NCBI GenBank assembly: GCA_030549495.1
Contig: JAUIRK010000029.1
Location: 124,001-188,000 of the forward strand
Length of the DNA: 64,000 nucleotides
DNA from: Nectonema munidae
Taxonomy: Eukaryota > Nematomorpha > Nectonematoida > Nectonematidae
Direction: 5' to 3'
Position numbers and translations under genes: made by a program
The notes under the pieces: model-generated
Seen by the model: the letters and a program-made list of their open reading frames with translations, nothing else
Database searches by the model: none
What the model was told of the DNA's origin: nothing
In this document: piece after piece, positions 11,691-22,628 of the stretch
How the letters are laid out: the number at the start of each line of letters is the position of its first letter
Position numbering within the stretch: position 1 is the stretch's first letter

Positions 11691-13789
11691 ATTGAAGCAG
11701 AGGCGTAGCTAAGCTGGGCCTGAGGGGCCGTGCCCCCCCCCCCCCATGTACCTTGAAAATAAAAATTTAACTTTTTATACTTGAATTTCATAGGGTTAGA
11801 ATTAGCGTAATAATTTTACCATTATAATTTCTTTGGCAATTATGTTTTCGATTTTTTAAACTAGACATTTTCGAAGAGATGTTTTCCATTATATTTTTTC
11901 GATATATTTTCCTAATTTTTTTTTACACTTATATACAACAAAAGATTGAAAAAAAATTGCTGAATTGATTGCGTTTCCTGACCTTTAATTAACCTTTTAA
12001 TTGTTATTAACTCATTCTATTTTTTTACATTCCTTTTTCATTTTGTTATATTTTTATCTTTAATTGTGTTAGTAAGAGTTACTTTAATTTTATTTGTATC
12101 GTAGATTGTCCAACTGCTAAATGTGCTAAGCCGAATGATGCTATTTATAATAGTGATTAGGTTAATAATAAGGAACAAAATACTATCATCAATGCTATTA
12201 AAAATAGTTTTGATATTGTTCTCAAGAAAACATTAAAACCTAGGTTTTTTATCAAAGGTATTTCAAAAGATCTGAAGAGTAACGAACAACAAAACGTTGT
12301 TTTTGGAAGTCATTCTTTTATCACTATTATATTTACAATTAGGTAAGACATTTCTTTCGAACAATTTTTAATATATGTAGATAATTTTGCAATTTATCTT
12401 GAATGAGGTTCTATATTTGAAAATATACAATTTATCTGAATATATTTGAAGCAGCATATTAAATCCTTCCCAACTTCCCAAGTAATTTTCTAAATTAAAT
12501 TAGAATTTTTCCATTTATTAAATTTTTTTACGTTTTTAAAATTTTAAATTATTTAAATATTATTTTTAAATTTGAAATTTAGACGTTTTTAAAATTTTGA
12601 AATTCAATAATGTATTTATATAATAGTTATGGGTTATATAATATATATTTGAGTTATGGCATCGTCAAAAATTGTGATTCAGGAATGTAAATTTATATAT
12701 TTACGTGACTATTTTTTTTGTCATTTAAACTTAAAACCAAGATATTTTTGGAATTAGCGCAAAAAACTAAGCTGATATGTATAATATTTAGCATACGCAA
12801 AAAATTTTTTTTCAAATATACAGTACTGGCAAAATTTTGGGTATATAGGAAATTCCTATGTTGACATTTTGAGCTGAAATATATTGAGAAGTACAAATCG
12901 TGTGAAAACTGGAGATGGCTCATTCAAAAGAGCATTAAAAACTATCGATTTGGTATCTAAAATCTAGGAAAATATTTTATTCTGTATGTTTTTTGGTTGA
13001 TCAAAAATTCAAATTTGGACGCAATTTTTCGGGAAAGTATGATATTTGCGTAGACGAAGATAGGGGCGGATCCGTGACAAAAAATAAAATCTGCAATTAT
13101 GATATTAAATTTTTGATTTTGTGATAATTGAATTATGCATTAATAAATTGTTAAAAAGTAAATATATATATATACATATAGACCTTTATTTAAATTTTAT
13201 AGAGTTCGCAACCCTATATAAAGAAAAAATGCCTAGTTATAACAAAAGTATTAAAAAGGCTGGATTTTCCAAAGGTCAATCAAAATTAAATTTCACAAAA
13301 AAATGAATGTCAGACAATTAGTGAGTAGAAAAACGATAACGAAATCGAAAGACCATCTCTAGATGAAAATGCCACTTCATCGCAATCATTAAAACACGTT
13401 TGAAGAAGTTTATGCGAAAATGTTTATGTATAAATTTATATTTACATATATATCATTTAAAAATCTATTGTTTGATACTGCATTTGGGATACTTTGACCT
13501 AAATTTGATCCATTTAGATACCCATTTAAGACCATTGTTCCTTTTTGTTTTGCAGAAGAATTAAGGCAGACGATCTGCTAGTGAGTTTATCTTAGTTGTT
13601 TGTTTCTTTTTTGAAGCGCATTTTGTCTGAACAAAGATCATCAATGCTCCATGAACGAAAGCGAAATCTTATAATTTTATCATATTTGAGAAATTATACA
13701 AGGAACATTAATCTTGATGACCTTATGAAAGTGTTGCTGAAAATTCTCGCAGAATTCAATTGTTTTCAATCTATAAATTAAATTGGCAT

Positions 13790-14400
13790 TGTTGATTTGA
13801 TATGAAAATGTGTATATTTCATGTAAAATTTTAATGAATGTTCTCGAAGACATTTTAGAAATAAACCGCAACTTTGTTTCACATTGATTAGCATTTTCAA
13901 ATTCTAAATGCAAAAAGAATCCATAAATGAAATAGGCATTGTTGATTTCATATTAAAATGTGTGTATTACAGATTTTAGAAATAAACCGCAACTTTGTTT
14001 CACACTTATAAGTATTTTGAAATTCAAATGCAAAAATAATCTATAAATGAAATTGGCATTGTTGATTTCATATTAAAATGTGTGTATTTCATGTAAAATT
14101 TGAATGAATGTTCTCGAAGACAGATTTTAGAAATAAACCGCAACTTTGTTTTACATTGATTAGCATTTTCAAATTCTAAATGCAAAAAGAATTTATAAAT
14201 GAAATTGCGATTGTTGATTTCTTATAATAATGTGTATATTCCATGTAAATTTTAATGAATGTTTTCAGAGACAGATTTTAGAAGTAAACCGCAGGTTTGT
14301 TACACACTTATATGTATTTTCAATTTCTAAATTCCAAAAATGAAATCAGTATGCCCGATTTGATATAAAAAATATATTTCATGTAAAATTTGAAGGTATA
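13790..14400. repeat. Array of repeat B, reversed, in element P copy 3
   Basis: Units marked by AATAAACCGCAAC at about 13862, 13984, 14134 and (as AGTAAACCGCAGG) 14284. Spacing is 122, 150 and 150 bp, so one unit has lost about 28 bp. Each unit also has GGCATTGTTGATTTCATAT, TTCATGTAAAATTTGAATGA and GTTCTCGAAGACAGATTTTA. Confidence 0.8.
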
Positions 14401-14558
14401 TTTTATTAGATATATTTCTCATTAATTAAAATTTTGATTGACATTTCCCAAAAAGTAACCATGATTTTGAAAAAATTTAAACTATAAAGTGTTGTCTTCA
14501 AAACTGTATATATTTATAAATTTTCAAACGAGTATATAATATAGAACCAAGGTTATAC

Positions 14559-15219
14559 GCTTAACTAGAGATACTGTCAGAATTTTGCTGAAAAAGTTTA
14601 ACTTTTGATTTTGATTGACAGATTTAGACATGAAAAGGTGATTCAACTGCCATGAAAATGGTATCAAAAGATGCAGCTATCAATTTTAGAAAATGTCACG
14701 AAGTGTGGTAGCAAAAGATGTAGTCAATTTGGACAAGAGAAATTTTAGTTGAGGGGGGGGGGGGCTAAAATAGCCCCCTCGTCACTGATAGGGTTAAAAA
14801 CTTAATCAGGGTGATTCAGATTTTTCAATATAAGCCTATTTTTTGTGCCCCCCTCCCCCATGTACTTCGCTCTGGCTACGCCACTGTAGGCTTAACTAGA
14901 GATACTGTCAGAATTTTGCTGAAAAAGTTTAACTTTTGATTTTGATTGACAGATTTAGACATGAAAAGGTGATTCAACTGCCATGAAAATGGTATCAAAA
15001 GATGCAGCTATCAATTTTAGAAAATGTCACGAAGTATGGTAGCAAAAGATGTAGTCAATTTGGTACAAGAGAAATTTTAGTTGAGGGGGGGGGGGCTAAA
15101 ATAGCCCCCTCGTCACTGATAGGGTTAAAAACTTAATCAGGGTGATTCAGATTTTTCAATATAAGCCTATTTTTTGTGCCCCCCCCTCCCCCATGTACTT
15201 CGCTCTGGCTACGCCACTG
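14559..15219. repeat. Tandem duplication of the right end of the hAT-like insertion
   Basis: Two copies, 14559-14886 and 14890-15219, separated by TAG and nearly identical (differences such as GTGTGGT versus GTATGGT and one extra base in GGTACAAG). Each begins GCTTAACTAGAGATACTG, carries a G-run/CTAAAATAG/C-run hairpin, then CACTGATAGGGTTAA, and ends at the tip CTACGCCACTG. High identity points to a recent event. Confidence 0.9.
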
Positions 15220-15659
15220 GATTGAAGTGATATAACCTTCTATTTGGGAAAATGCATCTTCTATATTGGGAATATAGGTAGGACATTTATTTGTCTGATA
15301 GAAAGGATTCTTTTGACTTGAAATATTTGATTTAAAACGGTTAAATTTTGAGTCGTGGGGTTTGAAAAAATAATTCTTCCACAAAACTTTGTGTTTTTTT
15401 TAAATCAGGAAGAAAGGCAGTTCAACTTTATGTTGTTATCCTTTATTTACTCTTATTCTCCATACACATTACCTTTATTTATACGTAAGTTACATACAGT
15501 CACCTAATTTTAAATTTCAGTCACCTTTGGGGAAGCACTAACTGGCGCTCTTAGACAGGTGGCGCTAATATAAAGTGAAATTATAAAAAAATTTATTGAA
15601 AACAAAAAATTCTAACTTATATGAAGAAGTCTGATATTTTGCTTTGCTTCAAAGTTAAA

Positions 15660-17060
15660 CTTTTAATTTTCTAAATCAAAAGTTTTTTCCAAAGCTTCAG
15701 CATTCCCTTTTTGCAGAGCAAACTTTTTAATCTTTTGGATGGAACTTTCTACTTTGATGTGAATTGCTTCGTCTATATCTTCTTCATCATCTTCTTCAGA
15801 GCTTTCATTGTTGTCTTCATCATTTAGTATGATATTTGGGTCACGATCCTAATCAAACGCTTGCTCGTGAATTTGAAGTCCATTTTCTACTTCTTGCACA
15901 GAAAGTAGATTCAAAGCGTGAAATTCATTAGAAAGTTTTTGAACTCATTTGTAGCTTGATCAACGATGCTTACTTCACTATGAATTTCGTTGTATGAAAC
16001 TTGAGGATTCAACTGTTTCAAAAAACCTGCGTGTTGAAAACATTTGATGATTCTTTGTTCTTCAACTTCATCCCATGATATTTTAACCAAAAAATAGCAT
16101 CGAGAAGAGTTATTTTTTGGAAGCATCTAGGCTGTCTTGAGTTTCATCATTATCCAGACTTTTCAAAACAAAATTTATTTGTTTCTTTCTATATTTTAGT
16201 TTGACAGTTTGTATCACACCTTGATCAAGAGGTTGTAAGACTGATATGGTTTTAGATGGCAAAAAAATTAACTCAACGTTACTTAGTTTCAAATGAAGAT
16301 GAGAAGGAGCGTTATCTAAAAAAAGAAGAACTTCACGATTTTGATTTCACATTTTTGATTTGAAGTAATTCAGTCATTTTTCAAAAATTTTTGAAGTCAT
16401 CTAAGCTTTTTTGTTCCATTCATAAAATACTGGTAACATTTCAGTTTTTGTTTTCTTGAAACATCTTGGTGATTTCTCAATAATCATGGGTGTCAGTTTT
16501 TCACCAGTTATGGAAGCAGCCAAAACTAAGGTAACTCTCTTTCGATTGTTTGACTCCACAAGAACTTGAACCTTAAAAATATTCTTAAAAGATGATGAAA
16601 AATTAAAGTAAAATGCATCTTACATTTCAGCTGGAAAGATTTCTTTCCCATTGTGCTTCTATACAAAAGTCAGATCTCATCCATATTGAATATATTTATT
16701 GCATGATATAATTCGAGCATATAGTTTCTAGCGTTAGTTTCCAATTTTTCACAGACTCTAAATTTCTAATATTGCCTCTTTCTCCCGAGCATGCCTTGAA
16801 AACAATGTTGTTGCGCTAAGAAACACTCATACCATCCGTTTGATGCCTAGAATTTATCATTTCCAAGACTTTTAGCGAATTTGAGTGCTTTTTCTTGAAT
16901 CAACGGTCCACTAATTTGAACGTTTCGACATGTCATATCTTTAAACCAACGCCAAGTTAATTCGTTGATACTAGTATTTCCTGTATGACACATTTTTCTT
17001 TCAAAACTTTCATTCGAGTTCAATATTTCATCTTTTCTTCTAGGAAAAATTAAGCATCAG
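15660..17060 (-). pseudogene. Tigger/pogo-family transposase relic
   Basis: Reading minus from about 17060, a CENP-B-like DNA-binding segment (NVQISGPLIQEKALKFAKSL, about 16925-16865) is followed by a catalytic region with FNMDE (about 16690). The DDE core end then reads VELIFLPSKTISVLQPLDQG and VIQTVKLKYRKKQ (16270-16190), and an acidic tail DEDNNESSEEDDEED lies near 15790. Order and motifs match Tigger/jerky-type proteins. Multiple stops and frame changes make it inactive. Terminal inverted repeats were not identified. Confidence 0.8.
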
Positions 17061-17160
17061 AATGAAGAAAATTTTCTCCTGAAAACAAAAATAAAATCGC
17101 AGATAATATGAAAAAAATTGCTTTTTGGGCTTAAACACAAAACATTTTTATTCGAAAAGA

Positions 17161-17890
17161 AGAAATTTATTTTGCAATTATCAATCGAGGCATCAGGCGC
17201 TTTTCAAGTGCACACCTCATAAGAGCATCCGAATTCAGAATAGCATTCCCTTTCTTTGTCTTGATTAAAGCTAAGGATGAGAAGCCTTGCTCACAGAGAT
17301 ATGAAGTTGGTATCTGCACAAATATGTATTTTGCTTTACTCTGGAAGCAAGGCAACCCAAAAATCCGCGCGATTATTAAATGTTTTGAAAGCTGCTTCTT
17401 GCGTATCATCTGTTTGAAGCTCTATTGAGGCGTCAGAATAATGAGCCTCATCATTAGAAATTGGATTGAGAACTAACACACATATTTAAAGTCAAACCGT
17501 CATTTTCACTGTTTGGAAAATAAAATTCAGTTTTCTTGCATCAAAGTAAGATGTTTGCTGATCAAGTGTGCCATTTGTTCTATCCTCTTTCTGCAATTCG
17601 TTTTTCTAGTCACACTCACTTATGAATATAAAGTCAGAAAGACATTTTCTTTCCATATTTATTTTCAATTTTTTCATCTTAAGTTTAAATTCATTTATTT
17701 TACCTATGTTTTAAAAAATCTGCTCCTTTGCCTTACTAACTGATGTTTAGCTTGTTCAGGGGATCAAAGATCGTTGCCATATAAGACAGTTTTGCAAACC
17801 AAAAAGTCTCCTGAAACTTAAATGCCATGGGAATTGCTTCTTTAGTAAAGGACACCCAGAGTTCCTCTCTTAGTCAATCAATGAAAGGCT
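17161..17890 (-). pseudogene. hAT transposase relic (ZBED5-like C-terminus)
   Basis: 17409-17161 minus contains PTSYLCEQGFSSLALIKTKK, the hAT C-terminal dimerisation motif. Higher up (about 17800-17740 minus) are LSYMATIFDPLNKLNISL remnants in shifted frames. This is the C-terminal counterpart of the N-terminal ZBED5-like relic at 1-918, but a separate insertion. Confidence 0.75.
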
Positions 17891-18789
17891 TCACACACTG
17901 CAAAATATATAAACTTCAAAATATATTACAATTGCACATTTTTTTGGCTTAATATTGTCTCTTTTTGTTTCATTTAGCAAATTGGCCTTTCTCTATTTGA
18001 TAATCATGGTATTTTTATCGCTATATACATATGTAATAAATACTAAATTTCAAGGTGGTTAAAATGGTTATTTATTTAGTTAATTCGACTTTGAAAGCTG
18101 TGACTGATTTTCATGATAAATAAATCACACCATCAGATTCGCAATCAATTATTCAGTGGGTTCAGGCCAGAATTTTGTAAAAATATTCAATATTTTTCGA
18201 AAAAGGGAGGGGGGGATAAAAAGCCTCTGTCTCCGCCGCCACTGGAAATAAAAATAGGGCTAAATGTATGCACCGAAATTGAACGTACTCCACCCTAAAG
18301 TTTAAAATATTATTTTTCTGTAATTATTCTACGATTGTTTATAGTAGAACTTATTCTAATCACATTTATTCAGAAAGATTTGTTTTATGCATGACATTTG
18401 AATAATACATACATGCCAATTTTGGCCGAATTATACCACTTTAAACACTTCAACCCGATTTTGGGATAAAAACTTTGATCAAAAACTGGATTTAAAAATA
18501 TGAAAAAAAAATTTGTATTTCTATAAATAAATTTAATATTTTATAAAAAAATCTATTCAAAGCTCAAAAAAATTTTGTATAGTAAAAAAACTGATCGCCA
18601 AACAATCCGAACAACATCGCAATAGAGATTATCACAAATTGTTATGAATTTAAAACTGGATAACAAATTTTAAAGGCTTTAAAAAAGCATGTTTGGCTCA
18701 TAATAAATAAATTGCTGAATAAGCGAAAAGTTATTTTTAATTTTTTTTATAAAGAAATATTTATAATCTATCCATATTCATTTTTGTAT
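17891..18789. other. Noncoding relics
   Basis: No gene. 18117-18150 (ATCAGATTCGCAATCAATTA) recurs reverse-complemented near 36190-36225, linking it to a decayed hAT-type repeat. 18205-18245 has a G run and CCGCCGCCACTGG, which resembles a hAT MITE end. Confidence 0.35.
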
Positions 18790-18900
18790 TCTCAATAAGT
18801 CAAGGTCTTGGGTTCCATTCAGCATCAAGCCTACTTTCTTTATAGTTCGATACAAGTGTGCCTTCTCGATGAAAGCATCACACCGTACCTTTACCTTTGC
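18790..18900 (+). repeat. tRNA-derived SINE, family S1
   Basis: GGTCTTGGGTTCCATTCAGC, CATCAAGCCTACTTTCTTTA, TAGTTCGATACAAG and TTCTCGATGAAAGC are in the same order as the minus-strand copies at 5915-6056 and 29815-29945. The B box is slightly degraded. Confidence 0.6.
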
Positions 18901-19187
18901 TGAGAATAATAACCCATAGAATTATATAACTATTCCATGATGTATAAAACTTTATGAAACACATTCTGCAGAAAAATGCTAATAATTGTGTAAGCATAAA
19001 ATATTCATGCTTTGGAAGAAGGGAAAATACATTCAAAGTAAATGAAAATTTAATGACTTGAAGAGTCCTTAGGCAATTTTATGCAAAAAGAACACTGTAT
19101 GCGAGTGTGTTGTTTTGAAAGTAGCTCAAAATTAGAGCTATTTTAAAAAGAAGGGGCTCTTTGAATTTCTGTTCATATTCTGAGCGC

Positions 19188-19787
19188 ATGTCTATTTTGT
19201 ATTCGTTACTGTTGATTAACTTATTTGGAAGTAGTAATCGAATATTTTGTAATCCAAGGCCCTATGCAAACCTGGAGTACATTGAATCCTGGGTTGAAGA
19301 TGATGTATCCAACGATAGATCGGAATTTGCCTTGTGGGACGAATTTTATGAGCGGGAAAAGCCGCTAGAAGCGACGGAAACCAACCTCGATTTCAACAGT
19401 GACGATGAAATCGATGACGAAATCGGTATCTTGCAAAATGTCAAAGAAGAGAAGTGCAATTCCGAAGAACGAGGAATACTCAACAGCGTGATGTGTTATA
19501 TCAACAAAACCAGTGAAAAGTTTCCTGAGGTGGCTGAAGCGGCTGCTGACTTAGTTTCCTATGGCAAAGATTATTTCCTAAGTTTCTACAATTCAATCAC
19601 AAAATCCGACTCTGAAGATAATGCCATTTCTCTGGAAAGGAACAAAAATGTAGCACCAAATCCTCGTAACTTCGAATACACCTCTATTCCTGTTGAGAAA
19701 GATAAAAGTGTTTTCACTCATATAGGCAATACTGTTTTGGATGCCATTGATTGGACCAAGAAAAAATTAGTTGATTTACTATACTAA
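19188..19787 (+). CDS. Putative secreted acidic protein, 199 aa, function unknown
   Basis: An uninterrupted frame from ATG 19188 to TAA 19785-19787. It could extend upstream only by non-ATG codons, so I start at the ATG. Residues 1-21 (MSILYSLLLINLFGSSNRIF plus C) look like a signal peptide, and NPRPY would begin the mature protein. Residues 30-90 are very acidic (SDDEIDDEIGI). The middle and end form likely amphipathic helices (FPEVAEAAADLVSYGKDYFL and HIGNTVLDAIDWTKKKLVDL). Base composition is less AT-rich than its surroundings, which favours a real gene. A TATTTTAAAA box lies about 48 bases upstream of the ATG and ATTAAA follows the stop by about 35. No homologue recognised. It could be a lineage-specific secreted product. 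Confidence 0.65.
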   Translation: MSILYSLLLINLFGSSNRIFCNPRPYANLEYIESWVEDDVSNDRSEFALWDEFYEREKPLEATETNLDFNSDDEIDDEIGILQNVKEEKCNSEERGILNSVMCYINKTSEKFPEVAEAAADLVSYGKDYFLSFYNSITKSDSEDNAISLERNKNVAPNPRNFEYTSIPVEKDKSVFTHIGNTVLDAIDWTKKKLVDLLY

Positions 19788-20139
19788 TTCAACCTTCTGA
19801 TAACAGCCATTTATCTTCCAATTAAAATACAGTACTTTTTTTAATATTTTTTTGATTACATTTTTTTTTAATAAAAACTTAATTTTACGTACAACAATCA
19901 GGATGGATCTAGACATTTATTATGGAGTGTAGGGGTGAGACATTTGGAGTGACCTAAAAATACAAATATTTTGCTAATATAAATCTATCTGAGTTGATGA
20001 AGTGTTGAAATTTTTTTCTTCAAAATCCGAGAGGTTTCAACTTTTTTAATAATTTTGTTGATTTTTAAGCCAACAAAAAGAAAAATGATCCCTTACAGAG
20101 ATCATATTAGAATTATAATTGTAGGAAACCTGAGGGCCG

Positions 20140-20370
20140 AATCCAGAACCTGTGTGTAGATTGGGGGCGAAAACTTTCAATAATATTTTATAGTATACAA
20201 ACTTTTATTTCTCTGTTTACATGAGTTTAATTTTGCATAATTATTGTATATCAAATATTTTTTATACTACCAATAATTTGTCAAAATTATTTAGCTAAAC
20301 TTTCGAACGTTGTCGGGGGGAGGGGGGGGGGGGCTACTGCCCCCTTAGCCTCCCTCTGTGTCCCTGCCTC
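20140..20370. mobile_element. MITE-like repeat with G/C hairpin end
   Basis: Starts near CAGAACCTGTGTGTAG and ends in a G run, CTACTG, CCCCCTTAGCC and CCCTGCCTC, which read from the right resemble CAGGGACACAGAGGG. The interior (ATATTTTATAGTATACAAAC and following) matches 56815-56970. No matching target duplication found. Confidence 0.45.
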
Positions 20371-20699
20371 GTAAACCTTATCAAAAAAAGAATTAAAAAA
20401 AAGTCTCTTCATTATCAAGCAAATAAAAAATTTTTTAAAAAAGTTTAAAAAAATTACTTTCAGGTTTTGTACAATATTCCTTTTCATTTCAGTATAGATA
20501 TCGTCTGAAACTCATTCTTCATAAATAAGACGAAGAAAAGTTGAAACGTGTCAATCAAATTTGCGATAAATCCGATTTTTCGAAAAAAAAGATATCTGTC
20601 AAATTTTGAATATAAAAAATCCTTTATAGAATTGAGATGTTGTGCTAATTTATTTTACTAAATATTCATTCCTTATTTTTCTCCATTTCAGTATCTCAT

Positions 20700-20830
20700 G
20701 AGTAATGGTGGTTAGATACTACGAAAACCACAAGGTATCGGGTTTGAACTGGCATCAAGCCCTCTTTGTTCATTGTTCAACACACGAGGTGCATTACACC
20801 TTGCCAATGAAATCACCCCGGATACCCCTA
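20700..20830 (+). repeat. tRNA-derived SINE, diverged S1 copy
   Basis: GTTAGATACTACGAAAACC, TCGGGTTTGAAC (B-box-like), GGCATCAAGCCCTC, TTGTTCAACACACGAGG and CTTGCCAATGAAA keep the S1 order, close to the copy at 49062-49180. Confidence 0.5.
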
Positions 20831-21049
20831 TCTTTGATATTCATTTTGTGCATAGAAAAATTTTTAGGAAAAAAATAAAATAACTTGGTTGAAAAATATG
20901 AAAAGGAAGGAACAATGGATTTGAATTGTGTAGCTGATACAAAATGCAAAAGTTTTGCAAGTGGGAAGGGAAGAGAGAGCAAAGATGAAATGAGAACGCA
21001 TGATCAAGAGAAAAAGGTTAGTGACAAGTTATACCTACCTCACTTCTAT

Positions 21050-21620
21050 TCAGTCATCGTAACATTTAACGAAATAATTTCTAAATTTTTTTTGAAGAGA
21101 TTTGCTATACCTTTTTTCAATAAATCTATATCAAAAAAAGGACTTGACTATAGGATTGCTAAAATTTGGAACTCTTGTCTAAGCAAGTTTATACTTCTTG
21201 ATAAGCCTTTAAGTAGTACCATTAATTTACTAAAAGTTCATTTCATAGATAATTACAATTTCAAGTGCACAATCAAAAACTGCTACATTTGCTGTAGAAT
21301 ATAGGTATATGCATACGCTACAAAGAATCAAACTTACAAATGTAGTATATATATTTTTTATCATTATTTCTCTATTTGTAAAAAAGTAACTTTTTTATTT
21401 CTGTGTATATTATTTTTTTAAAGTGTTACATTCGTTGAGGTGTACCATACTCGCAGTTCATATAAGCCTTCTGGTAAATCCCTCAAACATGATTAAACTC
21501 CAAGGATTTTTTTTTTAATGAATATGTAAAATTATTGCATTGTAAAGTATACATGTGTATTTTTCTATTGTTTATTTGTTGTTCTCATGTTTGGAAATAA
21601 TAAACTTCTTCTTCTTCTTC
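21050..21620 (+). pseudogene. LINE 3' end: reverse-transcriptase tail and 3' UTR
   Basis: The frame at 21080-21300 reads RFAIPFFNKSISKKGLDYRI then AKIWNSCL, the pattern (F..SI..RG..IWNSLP) that ends many Jockey/CR1-type LINE proteins. A noncoding tail follows, with AATAAA at about 21598 and then (TTC)n, a short-repeat 3' end as such LINEs have. Everything 5' is missing, which is normal 5' truncation. The frame upstream of about 21050 is probably unrelated. Confidence 0.55.
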
Positions 21621-21693
21621 TAAAAGATTTATTTTAGTATATTCAGTAAAAAATGATCTTTATTTTTTGCTCAAATATAAATTAAGAATTTTA

Positions 21694-21822
21694 TAAGGAC
21701 GAACTTAAAGTAAAAAAAGGACGAACTTAAAGTGAAAAAAGACGAACTTAAAGTAAAAAAAGACGAAATTAAAGTGAAAAAGGACGAACTTAAAGTGAAA
21801 ATGGACGAACTTAAAGTAAAAA
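21694..21822 (+). repeat. 21-bp minisatellite, six units
   Basis: Units of the type AAGGACGAACTTAAAGTGAAA, repeated head to tail about six times with small changes. Because 21 is a multiple of three, one frame reads DELKVKK repeatedly, but there is no other sign of coding. It ends in AAAAATGGTATATAT. Confidence 0.9.
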
Positions 21823-22237
21823 TGGTATATATTATTTTTGCTTTAAATTACTTGAATGATAATAAAGAAGTTTGCGTGAACATTTTTTTTCACTATATAA
21901 TGGATATTAAAATGGATGTAAAACGTTTTTCAAAACTAGGTTTTAAGATTCACTTTTTTGCTTAGTTGAAACTTTCGATTCAAACTAAAAAAATTTTTAA
22001 TTCTATGTTACTATAATATAAAAACAATCTATGCAGAGAGCAAAAATTGAAGAGTTAAAAACTTATCTATAAATGAACTGCTGGTTGCATCAAATTAAAA
22101 AAGACTTGAAATAGAGGCGGAGAATTAGAAAATTATGAGAGTATCTTTCAACACGTCGACAGAACCTGACAATCGCACATAATATTACGCGCATTTATTA
22201 GAAACAAGACTTCAAAGCTTATTCAGAAAAGTAAAAT

Positions 22238-22306
22238 CAAAAAAGACACTTTAGAATTTAAAAAAGACACTTTAGAATTAAAAAAGACCTTTTAGAACTA
22301 AAAATG
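22238..22306 (+). repeat. Second 21-22-bp minisatellite, three units
   Basis: Units of the type AAAAAAGACACTTTAGAATT, three times, ending in the same AAAAATGGTATATAT that ends the array at 21694-21822. This suggests a shared origin. Confidence 0.8.
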
Positions 22307-22370
22307 GTATATATAGAACATACATAGCAAGTTCGCAAATTTGGTCTGATACAATCATGTAATATAATTG

Positions 22371-22628
22371 TAAAGAGGTGCACACTAAAATAAATAATTT
22401 ATTGAGCACAAATTTTAAAAATGTAAATTTTCGCCCGCAGTCGGCTTCTTCAAACATATGCGGGAGAAAATGAACTTTGCCTCAAGCTACATCGTTTTCT
22501 CCACCACTCTTTGCCTCGACCTACATAGTTACCTCCCGCATATGTTTAAAAAGCCGACTGTCGACGAAAATTTACATTTTTTAAAATTTGTGCTCAATAA
22601 ATTATTTATTTTAGTGTGCACCTCTTTA
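22371..22628. mobile_element. Foldback MITE, 258 bp, ~95-bp arms
   Basis: Starts TAAAGAGGTGCACACTAAAA and ends with its exact complement. The arms are almost identical for about 95 bp (a few changes such as GCCCGCAGTCGG versus GTCGACAGTCGG) around a loop of about 65 bp. The ends include TA on each side, compatible with a TA target site (Tc1/mariner-like), though this is inference. No coding capacity. Confidence 0.9.

Larger units (their letters stand above)
11698..15219. mobile_element. hAT-like 3.5-kb insertion with 8-bp target duplication
   Basis: Flanked by perfect direct repeats GATTGAAG at 11690-11697 and 15220-15227. The tips are inverted: CAGAGGCGTAGCTAAGC on the left and, from the right, CAGTGGCGTAGCCAGAGC. 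Joining the host sequence across one copy of the duplication gives an uninterrupted Penelope frame (ITSIPKNN). No transposase is recognisable inside. The interior holds AT-rich sequence of unknown origin, part of element P with its repeat B array, and a duplicated right end. Tips of the same family bound the 0.2-kb MITE at 28238-28438. Confidence 0.85.
9890..15500 (-). mobile_element. Penelope-like retroelement, split by a hAT-like insertion
   Basis: The coding part reads on the minus strand (15384-15220, then 11690-10058). The two outer flanks carry an inverted repeat of roughly 55 bp: plus-strand 9893-9945 contains TATGTAACTTAC, ATAAATAAAG and GGAGAATAAGAGTAAATAAA, and the minus strand of 15496-15428 carries the same phrases in the same order. 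Penelope-like elements are known for terminal repeats in direct or inverted orientation. Boundaries beyond these repeats are uncertain. Without the 3.5-kb insertion the element is about 2.1 kb. Confidence 0.75.

Noticed and set aside
14750-14780. CRISPR-like or regulatory palindrome at the G/C hairpins
   Set aside because: They recur only near element P and hAT MITE tips, so they are better explained as parts of transposon ends.
20885-21050. Start of a 139-codon frame as a host gene
   Set aside because: Its second half is a LINE reverse-transcriptase tail; the first half has no independent support.
21694-21965. Coding gene with DELKVKK repeats
   Set aside because: The periodic frame is a by-product of a 21-bp unit; there is no start context or conserved flanking protein sequence.
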